From Sialis fuliginosa (taxonomy: Eukaryota > Arthropoda > Insecta > Megaloptera > Sialidae), in the NCBI GenBank assembly GCA_961205875.1, contig OY540812.1, positions 26,731,098-26,795,097 on the forward strand: 64,000 nt of DNA, read 5' to 3'. Shown one piece after another: positions 43,135 to 54,934 of the stretch. Each line of letters begins with the position of its first letter. Position 1 is the first letter of the stretch. The position numbers and the translations under genes are program-made. The notes below the pieces were generated by a model that was not told the DNA's origin, searched no databases, and worked only from the letters and a program-made list of their open reading frames with translations.

Positions 43135-44009
43135 CAAGCTGGGCCCACGCGGCTTCGCTCGCGTGGACTACGGAATTATTGTTTAGGATTTAAAAAATAT
43201 ATAGTTGAATTAATTACAAACACGATTAATTATTAATGTAATAAAAACCAAATAACACTTAAATTACCTACCTAACAAAAACGAATCAGAACAAAAAGTA
43301 TAAATAATTTTTGTTCTATTTAAATTTAAAAGTTAATTATTGAAAACAAAATAAACAATTGACAATCAAAAGAATACCGGCCTGTTCCCTTCCCTCTGCC
43401 CTGCGCTTCTAGTTGGTACGTTCCATCGCCATACACGGGTCACCATCGCACGAATAATATTTTCCCGTATAACATATATTTCGATATTTTCTAAACTATA
43501 CGACCAAATTGGATGCTGTAAATGGCAAATTATATCTACATTAAGTACTTATGACGATGAAATCATTTATTTCGATAAGGATTAATGTTTTGCATGTCAT
43601 AAGTCCACGTAAACAGAACCCAAATATTTTATGTTTTCTTAGTAACATAAAAGCAGTCATTGTGGCTTAAATATAAAAGTTAGACATATGGTGTCGCGGA
43701 TTTAATTGTGGAACTTTTGATTCTGCACAATTCCTTAATACATTATTTTGTTCTATATTGAACGGTTTAGGCAGCGTATTACAAAACAGCGCGCCGACGG
43801 CAAAATTTTTTCCGACTTGATTTACTATTATCGTCACTGCTTAGTTGTTATGTTACCTAACGTAAAAAAATATAGCCTATAACCTGGCCAGAGAACGTAC
43901 CTATGAATTAAAAAAAACACGTAAATCGGATAAGTGGTTCTCGAGTGATAAGGTAACTAACGGACAGACAGACAGACAGAGAGACGTTGAGCTTTATATA
44001 TATTAAGGA
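43135..44009 (-). mobile_element. Helitron-type non-autonomous element, complete copy 1
   Basis: On the minus strand it starts TCCTTAATATATATAAAGCT after an A, continues through (GTCT)n, and ends with hairpin GCGAGCGAAGCCGCG, GTGGGCCCAG and CTTG (a CTAG variant at 43135-43138). It is 875 bp with no target duplication. The copy at 61159-63287 has the same ends and interior once its insertion is removed. Confidence 0.8.
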
Positions 44010-44084
44010 TATAAATCTTGTATTTAATTAATTACATGTATTATTATTTTATTAATGAACTATTTGTTTATTTAAATTTTGTTT

Positions 44085-44530
44085 TATTTTTAGGGTTCAG
44101 AAAAAAACCCTATTAATTTCACATTGTCGTTCCGTCCTTTTCAGTCAAAGTAAAATAGCTAGTAAACTATATAAGCTAGAAACTTGAAATATTTACTGAA
44201 CATGTAAAATGATGCTATCTAGTAAAATATGTACAAATTTTTTGAAAAAATAATTTTTTAGAAAGGGCGTAAAGGGGCTAAAGCAAAAAAAAATTAACTA
44301 AGGCATGTGGCACGTTAAAATGTATAACCAAACCAGTGGAATTTGACCCTTTTTCTTTTTTTTTAAATAAAAAATGGCGCCTGCAGGGGGTTTTAAAGCA
44401 AACCCAAATAAACAATAAAATGTATACCAAGACGTGTGGGATATCAAATAATGTAGATTTGAATCAGAAAAATTTGACCCTATTTTTTATTTTTTAACTC
44501 AAAAATGGCGCCCACAGGGAGTTAAAAGCA
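44085..44530 (-). repeat. Family J, copy 2 (reversed)
   Basis: Reversed, it contains GGGTT-ended termini, (GGAC)-like words and 'atggcgcctgcagg'-type blocks corresponding to 12870-13640. 'agctagaaacttgaaat' mirrors the end of copy 1. Two sub-blocks ('atggcgcc') recur about 130 bp apart. Confidence 0.65.
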
Positions 44531-45180
44531 GTATTTTGTTATTATATATAATATTAATATTACATGATGTATTTTACTTACAATTATCAGATTGTAATTA
44601 TACTGTCAGTCAACGTTTATTACCATAAAGATATTTATATGTGTTGCGATGTAAGCAACGCGTTCAGTGGTACAAATCGAAACTAACGCAATCGGCTCAA
44701 TTGTCATCGAACCTAATTTGTTTAGTAAACAATTAAATCAGTTATTATATATGTTTAAAATTTTGAGTACAACGGATTCGATTTCAGCATGCCAAAAACC
44801 TACGAAATCAACTTTTCTGGTCTCTAGGACAGAATAAAAATGTTTGTTTTTTGTTGACCAGTGTAATTTACTCTCATTTTCCCGCAAACCACCGGTTGGG
44901 AAACACTGTTATATTATATCAGTGTCTGATAGTGACTATTTACCTTATCAGAGACCATGTTATTAAAAGCAGTTAGATGTTTTCATTCAATTCACTTACG
45001 ATAACATAAAACATATGATATTAAAATGATATTTGACATGTACTTGATTTTTATTAAAAATCCACTTCCAATATAAATTTTAAAATTAATATTGTTTATC
45101 CACGACTTATATATAATACATGTATTACATACGTAGTTTTTACTATATAATGCTATGTATTATTCACAGAGGCAATAATG
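44531..45180. other. AT-rich sequence with a possible hAT right end
   Basis: 'ccaccggttgggaaacactg' near 44891-44910 reversed reads CAGTGTTTCCCAACCGGTGG, a hAT-like terminus. No left end was located. Confidence 0.4.
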
Positions 45181-45183
45181 AAT

Positions 45184-45265
45184 AATTTGAGAACGTGTGA
45201 TTGGTGCACAAGCGGGTATAATGGTCATTATACCCGCTTGTGCACCAATCACACGTTCTCAAATT
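45184..45265. repeat. Perfect 82-nt hairpin (40-bp arms, 2-nt loop)
   Basis: Arms 45184-45223 and 45226-45265 are exact reverse complements around a two-base loop (GT). They contain 'gtgtgattggtgcacaagcg' and 'gggtataatg'. It immediately precedes the repeat array at 45273. Confidence 0.92.
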
Positions 45266-45272
45266 TCTCAAA

Positions 45273-46790
45273 TCCATACTAATATTGTAAATGCGAAAGT
45301 GTGTCTGTCTGTCTCTCTGTCTGTTTGTTACCTTTTCACGGCCAAACCGCTGAACCGATCTTGATGAAATTTGGCAATGAGATAGCTTGCACCCCGAGGA
45401 CGGACATAGGCTACTTCGTATCTCGAAAATTCGACCCCTAAGTAATTTCAAGGGGGGTGGAATTTTTTATTTTTTTTTAGTAATTAATATTTTACCCCCC
45501 GTTACATATGAAGGGTTGTAGTTGGTTTTATTCGATTCGGCGGGAAAAATACTACGGGGGTGGGAGTTTTAGGGGGAAAAACAACCCTCTATCTCGCATA
45601 GGAGCCGAGATATTTACGATTTTGTATAATGAAAAAAAACTCAAAATAAGAAAATTTTTATATTTTACCCCCTGTCACATATGAAGGGTTGTAATTGGTT
45701 ACATTCGATCTGGCAGGAAAAATACTACGATAGAGAGGTTATAAGGGGGCAAAACAACCCCTTATCTTTAATAGGAGTCGAAACTTATATTATAAATTCT
45801 AAAGTATATCTCTCAGTCTGTCTATTTGTTACCTGTTCACGGCTAAACCGCTGAACCGATCTTGATGAAATTTGGCAGTGAGATAGCTTGCACCCCGAGG
45901 ACGGACATAGGCTACTTCGTATCTCGAAAATTCAACCCCTAAGTAATTTCAAGGGGGGTGGAATTTTTTATTTTTTTTTAGTAATTAATATTTTACCCCC
46001 CGTTACATATGAAGGGTTGTAGTTGGTTTTATTCGATTCGGCGGGAAAAATACTACGGGGGTGGGAGTTTTAGGGGGAAAAACAACCCTCTATCTCGCAT
46101 AGGAGCCGAGATATTTACGATTTTGTATAATGAAAAAAAACTCAAAATAAGAAAATTTTTATATTTTACCCCCTGTCACATATGAAGGGTTGTAATTGGT
46201 TACATTCGATCTGGCAGGAAAAATACTACGATAGAGAGGTTATAAGGGGGCAAAACAACCCCTTATCTTTAATAGGAGTCGAAACTTATATTATAAATTC
46301 TAAAGTATATCTCTCAGTCTGTCTATTTGTTACCTGTTCACGGCTAAACCGCTGAACCGATCTTGATGAAATTTGGCAGTGAGATAGCTTGCACCCCGAG
46401 GACGGACATAGGCTACTTCGTATCTCGAAAATTCAACCCCTAAGTAATTTCAAGGGGGTGGAATTTTTTTTTTTTTTTTTAATAATTAATATTTTACCCC
46501 CCGTTACATATGAAGGGTTGTAGTTAGTTTTATTCGATTCGGCGGGAAAAATACTACGGGGGCGGGGGTTTTAGGGGGAAAAACAACCCTCTATCTCGCA
46601 TAGGAGCCGAGATATTTACGATTTTGTATAATGAAAAAAAACTCAAAATAAGAAAATTTTTATATTTTACCCCCTGTCACATATGAAGGGTTGTAATTGG
46701 TTACATTCGATCTGGCGGGAAAAATACTACGACAGAGGGGTTATTAGGGGTCAAAACAACCCCTTATCTTACATAAGAGTCGAAATATAA
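45273..46790 (+). repeat. 501-bp tandem repeat, three copies
   Basis: 'gatcttgatgaaatttggca' begins at 45357, 45858 and 46359 (period 501). Each unit has a Helitron-like head ('cacggctaaaccgctgaacc') and two related half-units opening 'ttaccccc.gt.acatatga'. The array starts with TCCATACTAATATTGTAA, the 5' end of a Helitron-type element. Copies 1 to 3 are nearly identical, so the amplification is recent. The half-units also form 33016-33680 and the arms of the 32.3-33.0 kb palindrome. Confidence 0.92.
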
Positions 46791-46903
46791 ATATAATGAA
46801 TGAAAACCAAAATATAGAAAAAAATTATTTTATATTAATTTGAGGTTATGTATGTATTTAGTTGTTTTATGAAAGTTATTCAAATAGTCGTGGATAAAGT
46901 ACA

Positions 46904-47028
46904 GTATACTACTCGCAATAATGGCTATTATTACCTCGGAATTTCTTCTCCCTCGCCGCTACGCGGCTCGGTTCGAAAATTATCCTCGGTAATAATAGCT
47001 ATCATTATTGACTCGTGGTATAATATAC
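46904..47028. mobile_element. Short palindromic element with GC-rich centre
   Basis: GTATACTACTCG and 'aataatggctattattacct' mirror 'taataatagctatcattatt' and CGTGGTATAATATAC across a centre containing 'ctcgccgctacgcggctcgg'. It has TA-rich flanks and no coding sequence. Confidence 0.65.
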
Positions 47029-47049
47029 TATTGTTATGATAGCTGAAAA

Positions 47050-48225
47050 CAAACTTTGACCGTTTACGAACAATCTGGTATTAATAAGTTTGTTAGAAAT
47101 GTAATGAGGGTCAAGAAGGGTTCCGAACTTTTGGCAATGAAACGTACGATTTTTTATTGATACTTCTAACTTGTTATAGCAGTTTTGTTTGCCCTTCTTG
47201 CAGTTTGTAAAATATTGCGGTATTTGTGGAACGCAGTTGATGGTAAATAAGTTTTCAAGAAACGTTTTATTTTTGTGTGTGGGTGTATGTTGTTATTTGT
47301 GAAAATAAGAAGACGTGACATGTTTGGAGATAACTTTGGAATAATATTAAAATTTTCTTTATTCAGTTCAGAATTAAAATATCAAATCATATTATTTTTA
47401 GTAGTTACAGAGTCACATTTACGCGCAGGCTACCTTGGCACCAAAAAATAGTTTAAAAATATTAATTTTGACTAGATTTTATTAATAGTTGTTCATATAA
47501 TAGAGTTAATTAGTTAGCTTTAAAGGTCTTTATATCAGTTCACAGTATAATAAGTCAGATCTAACAATTATAATTAATATACAGAAAAGCCAATAAAACA
47601 AATTATACCTACGTTTATACAGACTGCATATGTCTTTACAAAATATTAATTCATAAAGAAAAACATTTTAAACAATATTTTTTGTGGTACGTAACCTTAA
47701 ATAAACTATTTATAATATTTTGGACTATGAAACTTAGGTTGTTCATAGTTATTGACATTATTATAATATAATATAATTATATATTGATAATTAATTATAT
47801 AATTAATAATTCAAATAGATATAATCAGATAAATACATATTAGGCCCATTAGGTTAGTATGGTTATAGCAATGTTAATAAATCGTGTTGAATACCTTGAT
47901 GATTTTCAATTTTTTTCATTTTTATTATCTTATCATTTCATTATCTCCTAATTACTGTATAGTAACATTTTTTCTACAATATAATAAAAAATAATAAATG
48001 TTTATTTTTAGATTTTTGCTGGTTAATTTTCAATAAAATCACATCACAGGTTCAGCCTAGGGGTCTACAGATCTTAAATACGGCCTTGAAAAGCTTTACA
48101 AAAATAGCGGTTTTATGGAAACAAGACGTTAGGTAATTTTAAAAGACAGACTTAACGGGTGTCGGACTTCAATTTGCTTTAAAAAATCGTGTTTTGTTTT
48201 TTAAATTCCTAAAGGAATCTATCCT
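47050..48225. other. AT-rich sequence, nothing recognised
   Basis: No partner or frame noticed. Confidence 0.45.
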
Positions 48226-48229
48226 CCAT

Positions 48230-48595
48230 TAAACATCATCTCCATCCTGGCCTCAGCAGATATGGATCTCTACAAAATAATATACAATTTCATATCTGAA
48301 ACAAAAATCGAACTGTAACAGCCAGCTACTGAGCTTGTAATGCCTGCCGGGGGAGGTACGGAGGTTCCGGTGCTCGATTTTAATTGAGCGACGGAACAAT
48401 CGGTGCCTAACTCAGGAGGTATATGGTTAAGTTAGATTTAGATCCTATTGTGTAAGCCTGGAATTAACCTGTGATACCAAGGGTCTCGTGAATGTCGCCT
48501 GCCCTGATCAACCCAGGGCAACCTCCCACTCCATCATGTAATCCCGTCTGGTGAAAGATGTTCTGCATTGGGTTTTCGCTGTCTGTATATTAAAA
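48230..48595. other. GC-balanced unrecognised block, possibly a retroelement or SINE fragment
   Basis: The block contains 'gcctgccgggggaggtacgg' and 'ggcaacctcccactccatca', far less AT-rich than its surroundings. GGTTCCGGTGCTC loosely resembles a tRNA B box, but no A box or poly-A tail is clear. There is no open frame on either strand long enough to call. It abuts the family A fragment at 48600. Confidence 0.3.
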
Positions 48596-48599
48596 AATT

Positions 48600-48868
48600 A
48601 AGGCAAAAAAAAAATCATATTTACTTTGACATATTAAATGTTATTTTGACGTTTGCATAGATTTAGATTGACATTATAAAAAATGAAAAATATATGAAAA
48701 AATAATCAGGTGCGTCTTAAGAAAAATTTTGAACTAATATTTTTTAGTAAAAATGTATAAAAATTAAATGGTTAACCAATGCCAGGTAATTTATATGAAC
48801 ACTTTATTGGGTTTTATTTAAATTGTACAATAATTAACTATCTTTGGTGAATTTAGCACAAGGAAGTA
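48600..48868 (-). repeat. Family A repeat, partial copy (reversed)
   Basis: 'aaatggttaaccaatgccag' and 'tgaatttagcac' match 59640-59710. The terminal CAAGGAAGTA is a mutated CGAGGAAGCA. The other half is missing. Confidence 0.75.
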
Positions 48869-48869
48869 C

Positions 48870-49175
48870 TGTGCGAAAAATGGCATGGATAAAAACTTTT
48901 GCCATGGGTATATATCTATTTTATAGTCCATAATAAATACATACACCGCGCGGCAGAAGTTTTCATTCGGTATTTTAGATTTTACAGCATTTTTAAGATT
49001 TGGACCCAATTCTGGCCATTTGTAGGCCTTAAAGCACCGAGTCCCTACATAAAAAATTCTGTCATTATGTTATTATGTAAGTATACGTTCAAATAAATAT
49101 TTTGCACCAGGTCTGGTCCGGTTGTTATCTGATTTTTGTGGGTCGAAATTTTGATGGTCTCCCTGTAATTAAACC
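48870..49175. other. Unassigned sequence
   Basis: No repeat partner or hairpin recognised. Two overlapping short frames on opposite strands near 48818-49096 have no motif and are not called. Confidence 0.35.
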
Positions 49176-49179
49176 TCTA

Positions 49180-49870
49180 CACAGAGAGAAAAATCATGAT
49201 AATTTTTATACAGAAAATCTTAGAAAAATTACTGTGCTCTCTTATAATGCGTGCGCAATCGACGATAAAAGTAAAAAATATGTATACGTCCATATAAAAA
49301 TTATTAAAGTAAGAAGTAAAAATTATCAGTGATTGCTTTATAATATTTTATATTATAAAATTTGCTTTATTTTCTAACATTCTATTAGAATATATCGAAA
49401 ACCATAAATCTGAGATCTAGACATGATGCGTATGATTTTTAGAGAATCGTTTTAGAAACAAAATAAAACCATACATACATCTCCACGATTAACAGTTAAT
49501 GAGATATTACTTTTTTAGTTTTTGTGTTCTCAACATAATTAGTATCTTCTGTCTTTTTCTTTTTTTCTGCTATTACCAAAAAAAATATAAAACAGCATGG
49601 TAAAATATATTAGATCGCCTTAGATTTCACAACAACTTAAATAGTAATTTTTTTAAGAAAATCCATTAAAAAATGCAAATTTGTCAAGATTGGAACTTTT
49701 TACTGTGCTGTTTTACAAATTTCGCTGGGCTGTATTTAAAAAAATAATATTGTGTCCTTTACTTTTTATATTAAGAATTTTAGTTTTTCTTATTTTACCG
49801 TATAAAATTGACCATATTTGACTTTCGCACATCGTTTATAGTGCAGAGTTTTTTCTCTCCGTGTACGCAA
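49180..49870. mobile_element. Possible fold-back with ACACAGAGAGAAAAA ends
   Basis: ACACAGAGAGAAAAA near 49178 is mirrored by TTTTTTCTCTCCGTGT near 49851-49864. The interior is AT-rich and noncoding. Short frames at 48899-49332 are not supported. Confidence 0.4.
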
Positions 49871-50104
49871 ACATTTCTGCCGTATATCTAAAACATCTTT
49901 AATTGGGGTCTACTTTAAGTAACCTTCATATCCAAACGCTTGTTACGTGATTTTTTTTTTGCGTATTTTTCGTGGTGGACCGGACTTATCGTCCAAGCTT
50001 TGTCAGAGTGAGTACTTCAAAGTAACCACAACGGCAGACGGTTTTTGAATCTACACCGATTTTGCAGCTGGTGCGTTCCGAGTAAAAAAAATAAAAATAT
50101 ATAT

Positions 50105-50320
50105 ACAAGCGAATTGAAAACCCCTCTTCTTTTTTGATGTCCATGGTGAAATTCTAATGAAATTTATATCACCTCGAGAGTATACTCTTTCAAAAAAAAT
50201 AAATAAATCGTCCACATCGGTACATATTTGTCGGATTTATACCCGAACATACGGTACATAAAAATATACTTGTATATTGTCGAATTGAGATCCTCCTCCT
50301 TTTTTAGATGTCGTTTAAAT
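50105..50320 (-). repeat. Family H, copy 2 (reversed)
   Basis: Reversed, 'aaaaaaggaggaggatctca', 'gtatgttcgggtataaatcc' and 'gaaagagtatactctcgag' correspond to 5080-5190. A second truncated unit lies at 50105-50200, so this may be a tandem pair. Confidence 0.65.
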
Positions 50321-50324
50321 GAAA

Positions 50325-50470
50325 TAAACTATAGAAAATAACGTCCTGTACAACTTCTTATGTATGTATCTATATTCTATATATTATATTATTTCTTTAT
50401 TTTTAAAAATGAATAGAATGTAAAAATTTTATCCATTTCCGGTTGTAAAATGGTTTCAAAAAAAGGTTTT
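50325..50470 (+). repeat. Family L fragment
   Basis: 'actatagaaaataacgtcc' and 'atccatttccggtt' resemble units in 56690-57120. Confidence 0.5.
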
Positions 50471-50474
50471 CTTC

Positions 50475-51400
50475 CGAAACGAAAATTGATTCTAAATATA
50501 AATTTTTTTATGTATTTTCTTTTTGAGTTACAGCGTCTACAGACAAACGCACATTTATATCAGGCGAAAATTCGAAAAAAATCGGTTATACTATATTAAT
50601 ATAGAATTATACAATACAACAATTATCGTTTCAGAAAGTAAAAAGATAAATGTTCTTGAAAAAAAAAACAATAGAATTTATTATGTTGAATTTATATAGG
50701 TATTTTTTAAAATAAACAATGGAATACTCTCAATGTGACTGTTTGAAAAACAACTAAATGTAGAACACATGGGTGTTTTGATCATAGTTTAATTAAAGAT
50801 GTATAAACATTGTAATATTTATACATTTGTGTAGGGCCCTTTCACACATACCCAATCACACGATATACGAATGTAATGTGTAATTGAGAAATAATATAAT
50901 TTATGTTAATTGTAATCAAAATCAGAGTTTTTAAAGGGGGGGGGAGTGTTATCAGAGATGTTAATACTTGAAAAAGTACTTCAAGTACTTTTACTTACAA
51001 TTAGTAATTGGTGTTACTATTTCATGTACTTTAACTGAGTAGTTGTGACAGCTCTGGTTGCCGTGAACACTTTTTTTTACAGATTTTTGCAAATATTACA
51101 CTTGACTCGATTTAAATAGAATAAAAAATAATGCCCAGAATAAGATTTCTCTACTTGAAATAATATAATTTCTGATGTTGGTACCCATGTTAAAGCAACA
51201 GAACATTGTATAGGGGTATATAACTGTCAATAGGTTTTATACAGAAATTATTTGCTTACTCTACCATATATAGTATTATTTACTTTGGTTAAAAGACAAA
51301 CAAGATTAATTAACTAATTTGAACAACATATTAATTAATTAACGTTTATCATTGTTTTATCTATTTTTAATTTGGAAATCTAATAATAAATTTATATATA
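50475..51400. other. AT-rich sequence with one G run
   Basis: A GGGGGGGGG run lies at 50937-50945. Otherwise nothing was recognised. Confidence 0.4.
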
Positions 51401-51409
51401 CAAAATTCA

Positions 51410-51610
51410 TAGCGTTTTCAGTCTTCCGTACTGAAATCGGAAAAATTAACATTACTTTTTAAAGAGAGGAAAACGGCGAGTGGGGTATCAAATGAAAGGT
51501 GACGATTCCAGGAATTTCAAAATGTACGTTTTATTATTGTTAAAATTTTCGTTTAACAATTTAAAAAAAAAATCTCCAAAATTAATAGAGGGGAAAAATA
51601 AAAAAAAAGT
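51410..51610 (+). repeat. Family I fragment
   Basis: 'gcgagtggggtatcaaatga' and the following block parallel 20650-20690. Confidence 0.6.
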
Positions 51611-51777
51611 GATTGAATAAATTTTTTATTTTATTTATTAAGTTATTATTATGGCGGATTACCTTTTTCATCACAACCCTTTTGATGTGCAAATGAAAGA
51701 GATTGACGAGCTTTATCTGTTAGTATGTTAGTTAGTTAGTATGTTACTCAGTAACTAAAAATTTGAAAGTAAAAATG

Positions 51778-52076
51778 AATAAAAAAATGTTTTTTTAAAA
51801 CCAACTTTTATTAAAAATACACTAAAAATTAATAAATAAATTTTCAGCAATCACAAAATTTTCATGTTTGTATGACTAAAATTAGTAAAAGCGTGGAGCG
51901 CTCATGAAAGCAATGTATAGCTTTTGTAAAATAAGATTATAAGTTATAGTTTTCAGAAAGAGAAAGCCCCACGCTTTTATTGGTTTATAGTCATACAAAC
52001 CTGAAAATTATGTTTTTAATTTTTAGTATATTTTTAATAAAAGTAGGTTTTTAAAAAACATAAAAAAATATTTTCT
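51778..52076. mobile_element. Fold-back element, ~115-bp arms
   Basis: 'cttttattaaaaatacacta' and 'gtttgtatgacta' plus 'aaaagcgtgg' on the left arm are mirrored on the right ('ccacgcttttattgg', 'agtcatacaaac', 'tatttttaataaaag'). The centre is 51900-51965. No target duplication is apparent. Confidence 0.7.
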
Positions 52077-52079
52077 TTA

Positions 52080-53330
52080 ATAACATGTCGAGGGCATTCT
52101 AATTCATTAGTCTCGCTAAATAAGTTACACTTCAAAAACTTGTAATGATACCGTAATTAAATGAAAATTATTAGTTACCGTCATGTATTTTTCAAAAATA
52201 ATTCAAAATTGTAATAATAAATAATAATAAAAAAATAAATAAAAATAATACATTGTGCTGAAAACTAATACTTATGTCTTTTTCTGTATCAGTTGGTCAT
52301 TAACTTTGCTAATGATTTAAACCGTTTTTATTATAATTCTTGTAAAATTAATGTGGCTTGTATTATCTAAAATTAACATAATCGAATAAATTGAAAATCT
52401 GTAAGGTACGAGACACTATTGTGCTAACCTTAATTCGCATATGACAAATTTTTATTTTAACAAAAAACATCACATTTTCATGTTCAATATTATTTTACAA
52501 ATCAGGATTTTATAATAGGTAGGTATGTGAAATAACATTTAAGTTTTTTGAAGAAATTCCAAGAATAAAAATATTTTTTGGAGTAAAAATTGTTTTCTTC
52601 AATTAGATTCTTTTTTGTTTCCGTAATAATAAGAATCCTCTTGAATTTCTCTTTTGTATAGAACAAAAGAATCTTGTTACGTCATTATTGACTTTGTTTT
52701 ACTTCCTAGTGATTTTTATGACACAAATATTTCTGTTTACATAATAACAAGCTTCTTTTTTAAAAGAAAATGACATAAAAAGGTTTTTGATGTAATAATC
52801 ATTGTTATTACAATAATAATCAATTTTTAATTTATGAACTGCAAACGTAACACGGTGCTCTGGAAGCCAATTTAAATATAAAAACAATATTTAGATTTTT
52901 TTAAGTTAATTCTGAGATATGCTCTTTCCAATTTAAACGTAATCTATCAATAGGAACAGTAAAAAAAAATTTTTAATCTCAAGTATAAGTTTTATACTTA
53001 TACTTTAAAAATACGATTAGCGTAGTTGAATACGTGGTGCAGGGGTTGTTTAGCAGGGAATGTAAGGGGCGAACAAGTGTTTTTTCGCGAATAATATCAA
53101 AACGGCTAATTTTATTGAAAAATATTTCAAATATATCTTTTAGCTCTTTCTTAGACCTTTAATTTGTTTTTTATTTTATTCCAATATTTCCAATATAATA
53201 AAAATTGACAACAAACTGATAATTTTATAATTTATAGAAATAAAAGTTTATTGCTTCAAGATAATCATTCTCAAAGCATTTTTACTATTTATATACATAT
53301 TTTATATATTATATACTATTATTTATACTA
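52080..53330. other. AT-rich sequence, nothing recognised
   Basis: No partner seen; the minus-strand frame 52699-52887 is unsupported. Confidence 0.45.
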
Positions 53331-53335
53331 TTTTC

Positions 53336-53765
53336 TATAATTTTTACTTCCATGTTCCGAAGGAAATGGAAGTATTGTAATACCATCGAAAAATCGTGTC
53401 CGAGAAAATGACAAATTCTGATTGTACTAACTTCAAAACGTAAAGAAAAGTTAATTTCCGCATGGCGGCTGTGCGTGTGTCTGTGTGTCTGTCTGTCAGG
53501 ATGTAGATTTTTTTTTCGTTCACGATAACTACTGTAAAAATGCACCGATCTGAATTATTTTTGGGGAAAATATTTGTCTCAGTGAGTACTCCAGACCTAT
53601 TGATTTTGGTGCTAATCGGATAAGGGGTTTTGGAAATATTCGAAATTTTGTAACTTTTTTCGTCAAAAAAATGAATATTGCGAGTATTATCTCACTAATT
53701 TTGATAAGATTTGGTACATTTGCAGTTCAATTGAATCTAAGGGACATTTATTATTTGTACGTGCC
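53336..53765 (+). repeat. Dispersed repeat family E, copy 2
   Basis: 'tttccgcatggcggctgtgc', (GTCT)n, 'ctgaattatttttggggaaa' and 'ggtgctaatcggataagggg' are the complement of 35440-35810. It continues directly into the tail shared with 36950-37160. Confidence 0.8.
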
Positions 53766-53945
53766 TAAACAGCCATTAAAGGGATGAAAGACACACTTAA
53801 AATTTGAATTTTAAATACTAATATGTCATTAATTCATGTTGCCTTGGAAACAAATGCAACTAAATTCAAATTGTCAAATTAGTTTTTCTACGAATGTGAA
53901 TTATGTTTTTGACATTAGAAAACTAATATTTATATACAAATGGCA
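53766..53945 (+). repeat. Family E tail, copy 2
   Basis: 'gcctaaacagccattaaagg' through 'cattagaaaactaatattta' matches 36955-37155. Confidence 0.7.
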
Positions 53946-54216
53946 AAAAGAGCTGTAACCGTTGTAAGTATATATGTTTTTTTAATGTATTACGATATGT
54001 ATATTCATAGTAGTAGGTTATATAAATAAAATATTTAAAATTAAAAAATGTATATTTAAAAATTATTTAAAAAGATAGATAGAACATGGAAGTCATGTAT
54101 GGTTCTCCATACCGATATTTTAGATCAAAATATTATCAAAATCAATATTTCAAATTTGTCGTTTTAGACCCATTTTTACACCACGGCAACAAACTACAGC
54201 TCTCAAGGGAGCGCGA

Positions 54217-54929
54217 CAAAAGGCAGACGTGGACAAAAGACAGACATGGACAAAAGGCCGACAAGGACATAAGGCCGACTTCCAAAAGGCAGACATGGAC
54301 AAAAGGCAGACTCCCAAAAGACAGACATGGACAAAAGGCCGACAAGGACATAAGGCCGACTTCCAAAAGGCAGACATGGACAAAAGGCAGACTCCCAAAA
54401 GGCAGACATGGACAAAAGGTAGACCCCAAAAGACAGACATGGACAAAAGGCCGACAAGGACATAAGGCCGACTTCCAAAAGGCAGACATGGACAAAAGGC
54501 AGACTCCCAAAAGACAGACATGGACAAAAGGCCGACAAGGACATAAGGCCGACTTCCAAAAGGCAGACATGGACAAAAGGCAGACTCCCAAAAGGCAGAC
54601 ATGGACAAAAGGTAGACCCCAAAAGACAGACATGGACAAAAGGCCGACAAGGACATAAGGCCGACTTCCAAAAGGCAGACATGGACAAAAGGCAGACTCC
54701 CAAAAGGCAGACATGGACAAAAGGCAGACTCCCAAAAGACAGACATGGACAAAAGGCCGACTAGGACATAAGGCCGACTTCCAAAAAGCAGACATGGACA
54801 AAAGGCAGACTCCCAAAAGACAGACATGGACAAAAGGCCGACAAGGACATAAGGCCGACTTCCAAAAGGCAGACATGGACAAAAGGCAGACTCCCAAAAG
54901 GCAGACATGGACAAAAGGTAGACCCCAAA
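54217..54929. repeat. Minisatellite with 193-bp higher-order unit
   Basis: The array is built from ~16-31 bp words such as 'aaaaggcagacatggac', 'aaggcagactcccaaaag' and 'aaggccgacttcc'. The marker 'aaggccgacaaggacataag' (with one variant) starts at 54254, 54335, 54447, 54528, 54639, 54753 and 54834. Spacings therefore alternate 81 and about 112 bp, making a 192-195 bp higher-order unit. Because the words lack stops, long open frames exist in several phases on both strands (up to 285 codons minus, 190 plus). They are a consequence of the repeat. The array is much less AT-rich and purine-biased on the plus strand. Confidence 0.92.
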
Positions 54930-54934
54930 TAATG

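Noticed and set aside
45164-45451. 95-codon minus-strand frame
   Set aside because: Spans the perfect hairpin and the (GTCT)n head of the tandem array; repetitive composition only.
48360-48385. tRNA B-box-like sequence
   Set aside because: No A box at a suitable distance, no cloverleaf and no tail; not enough to call a SINE or tRNA.
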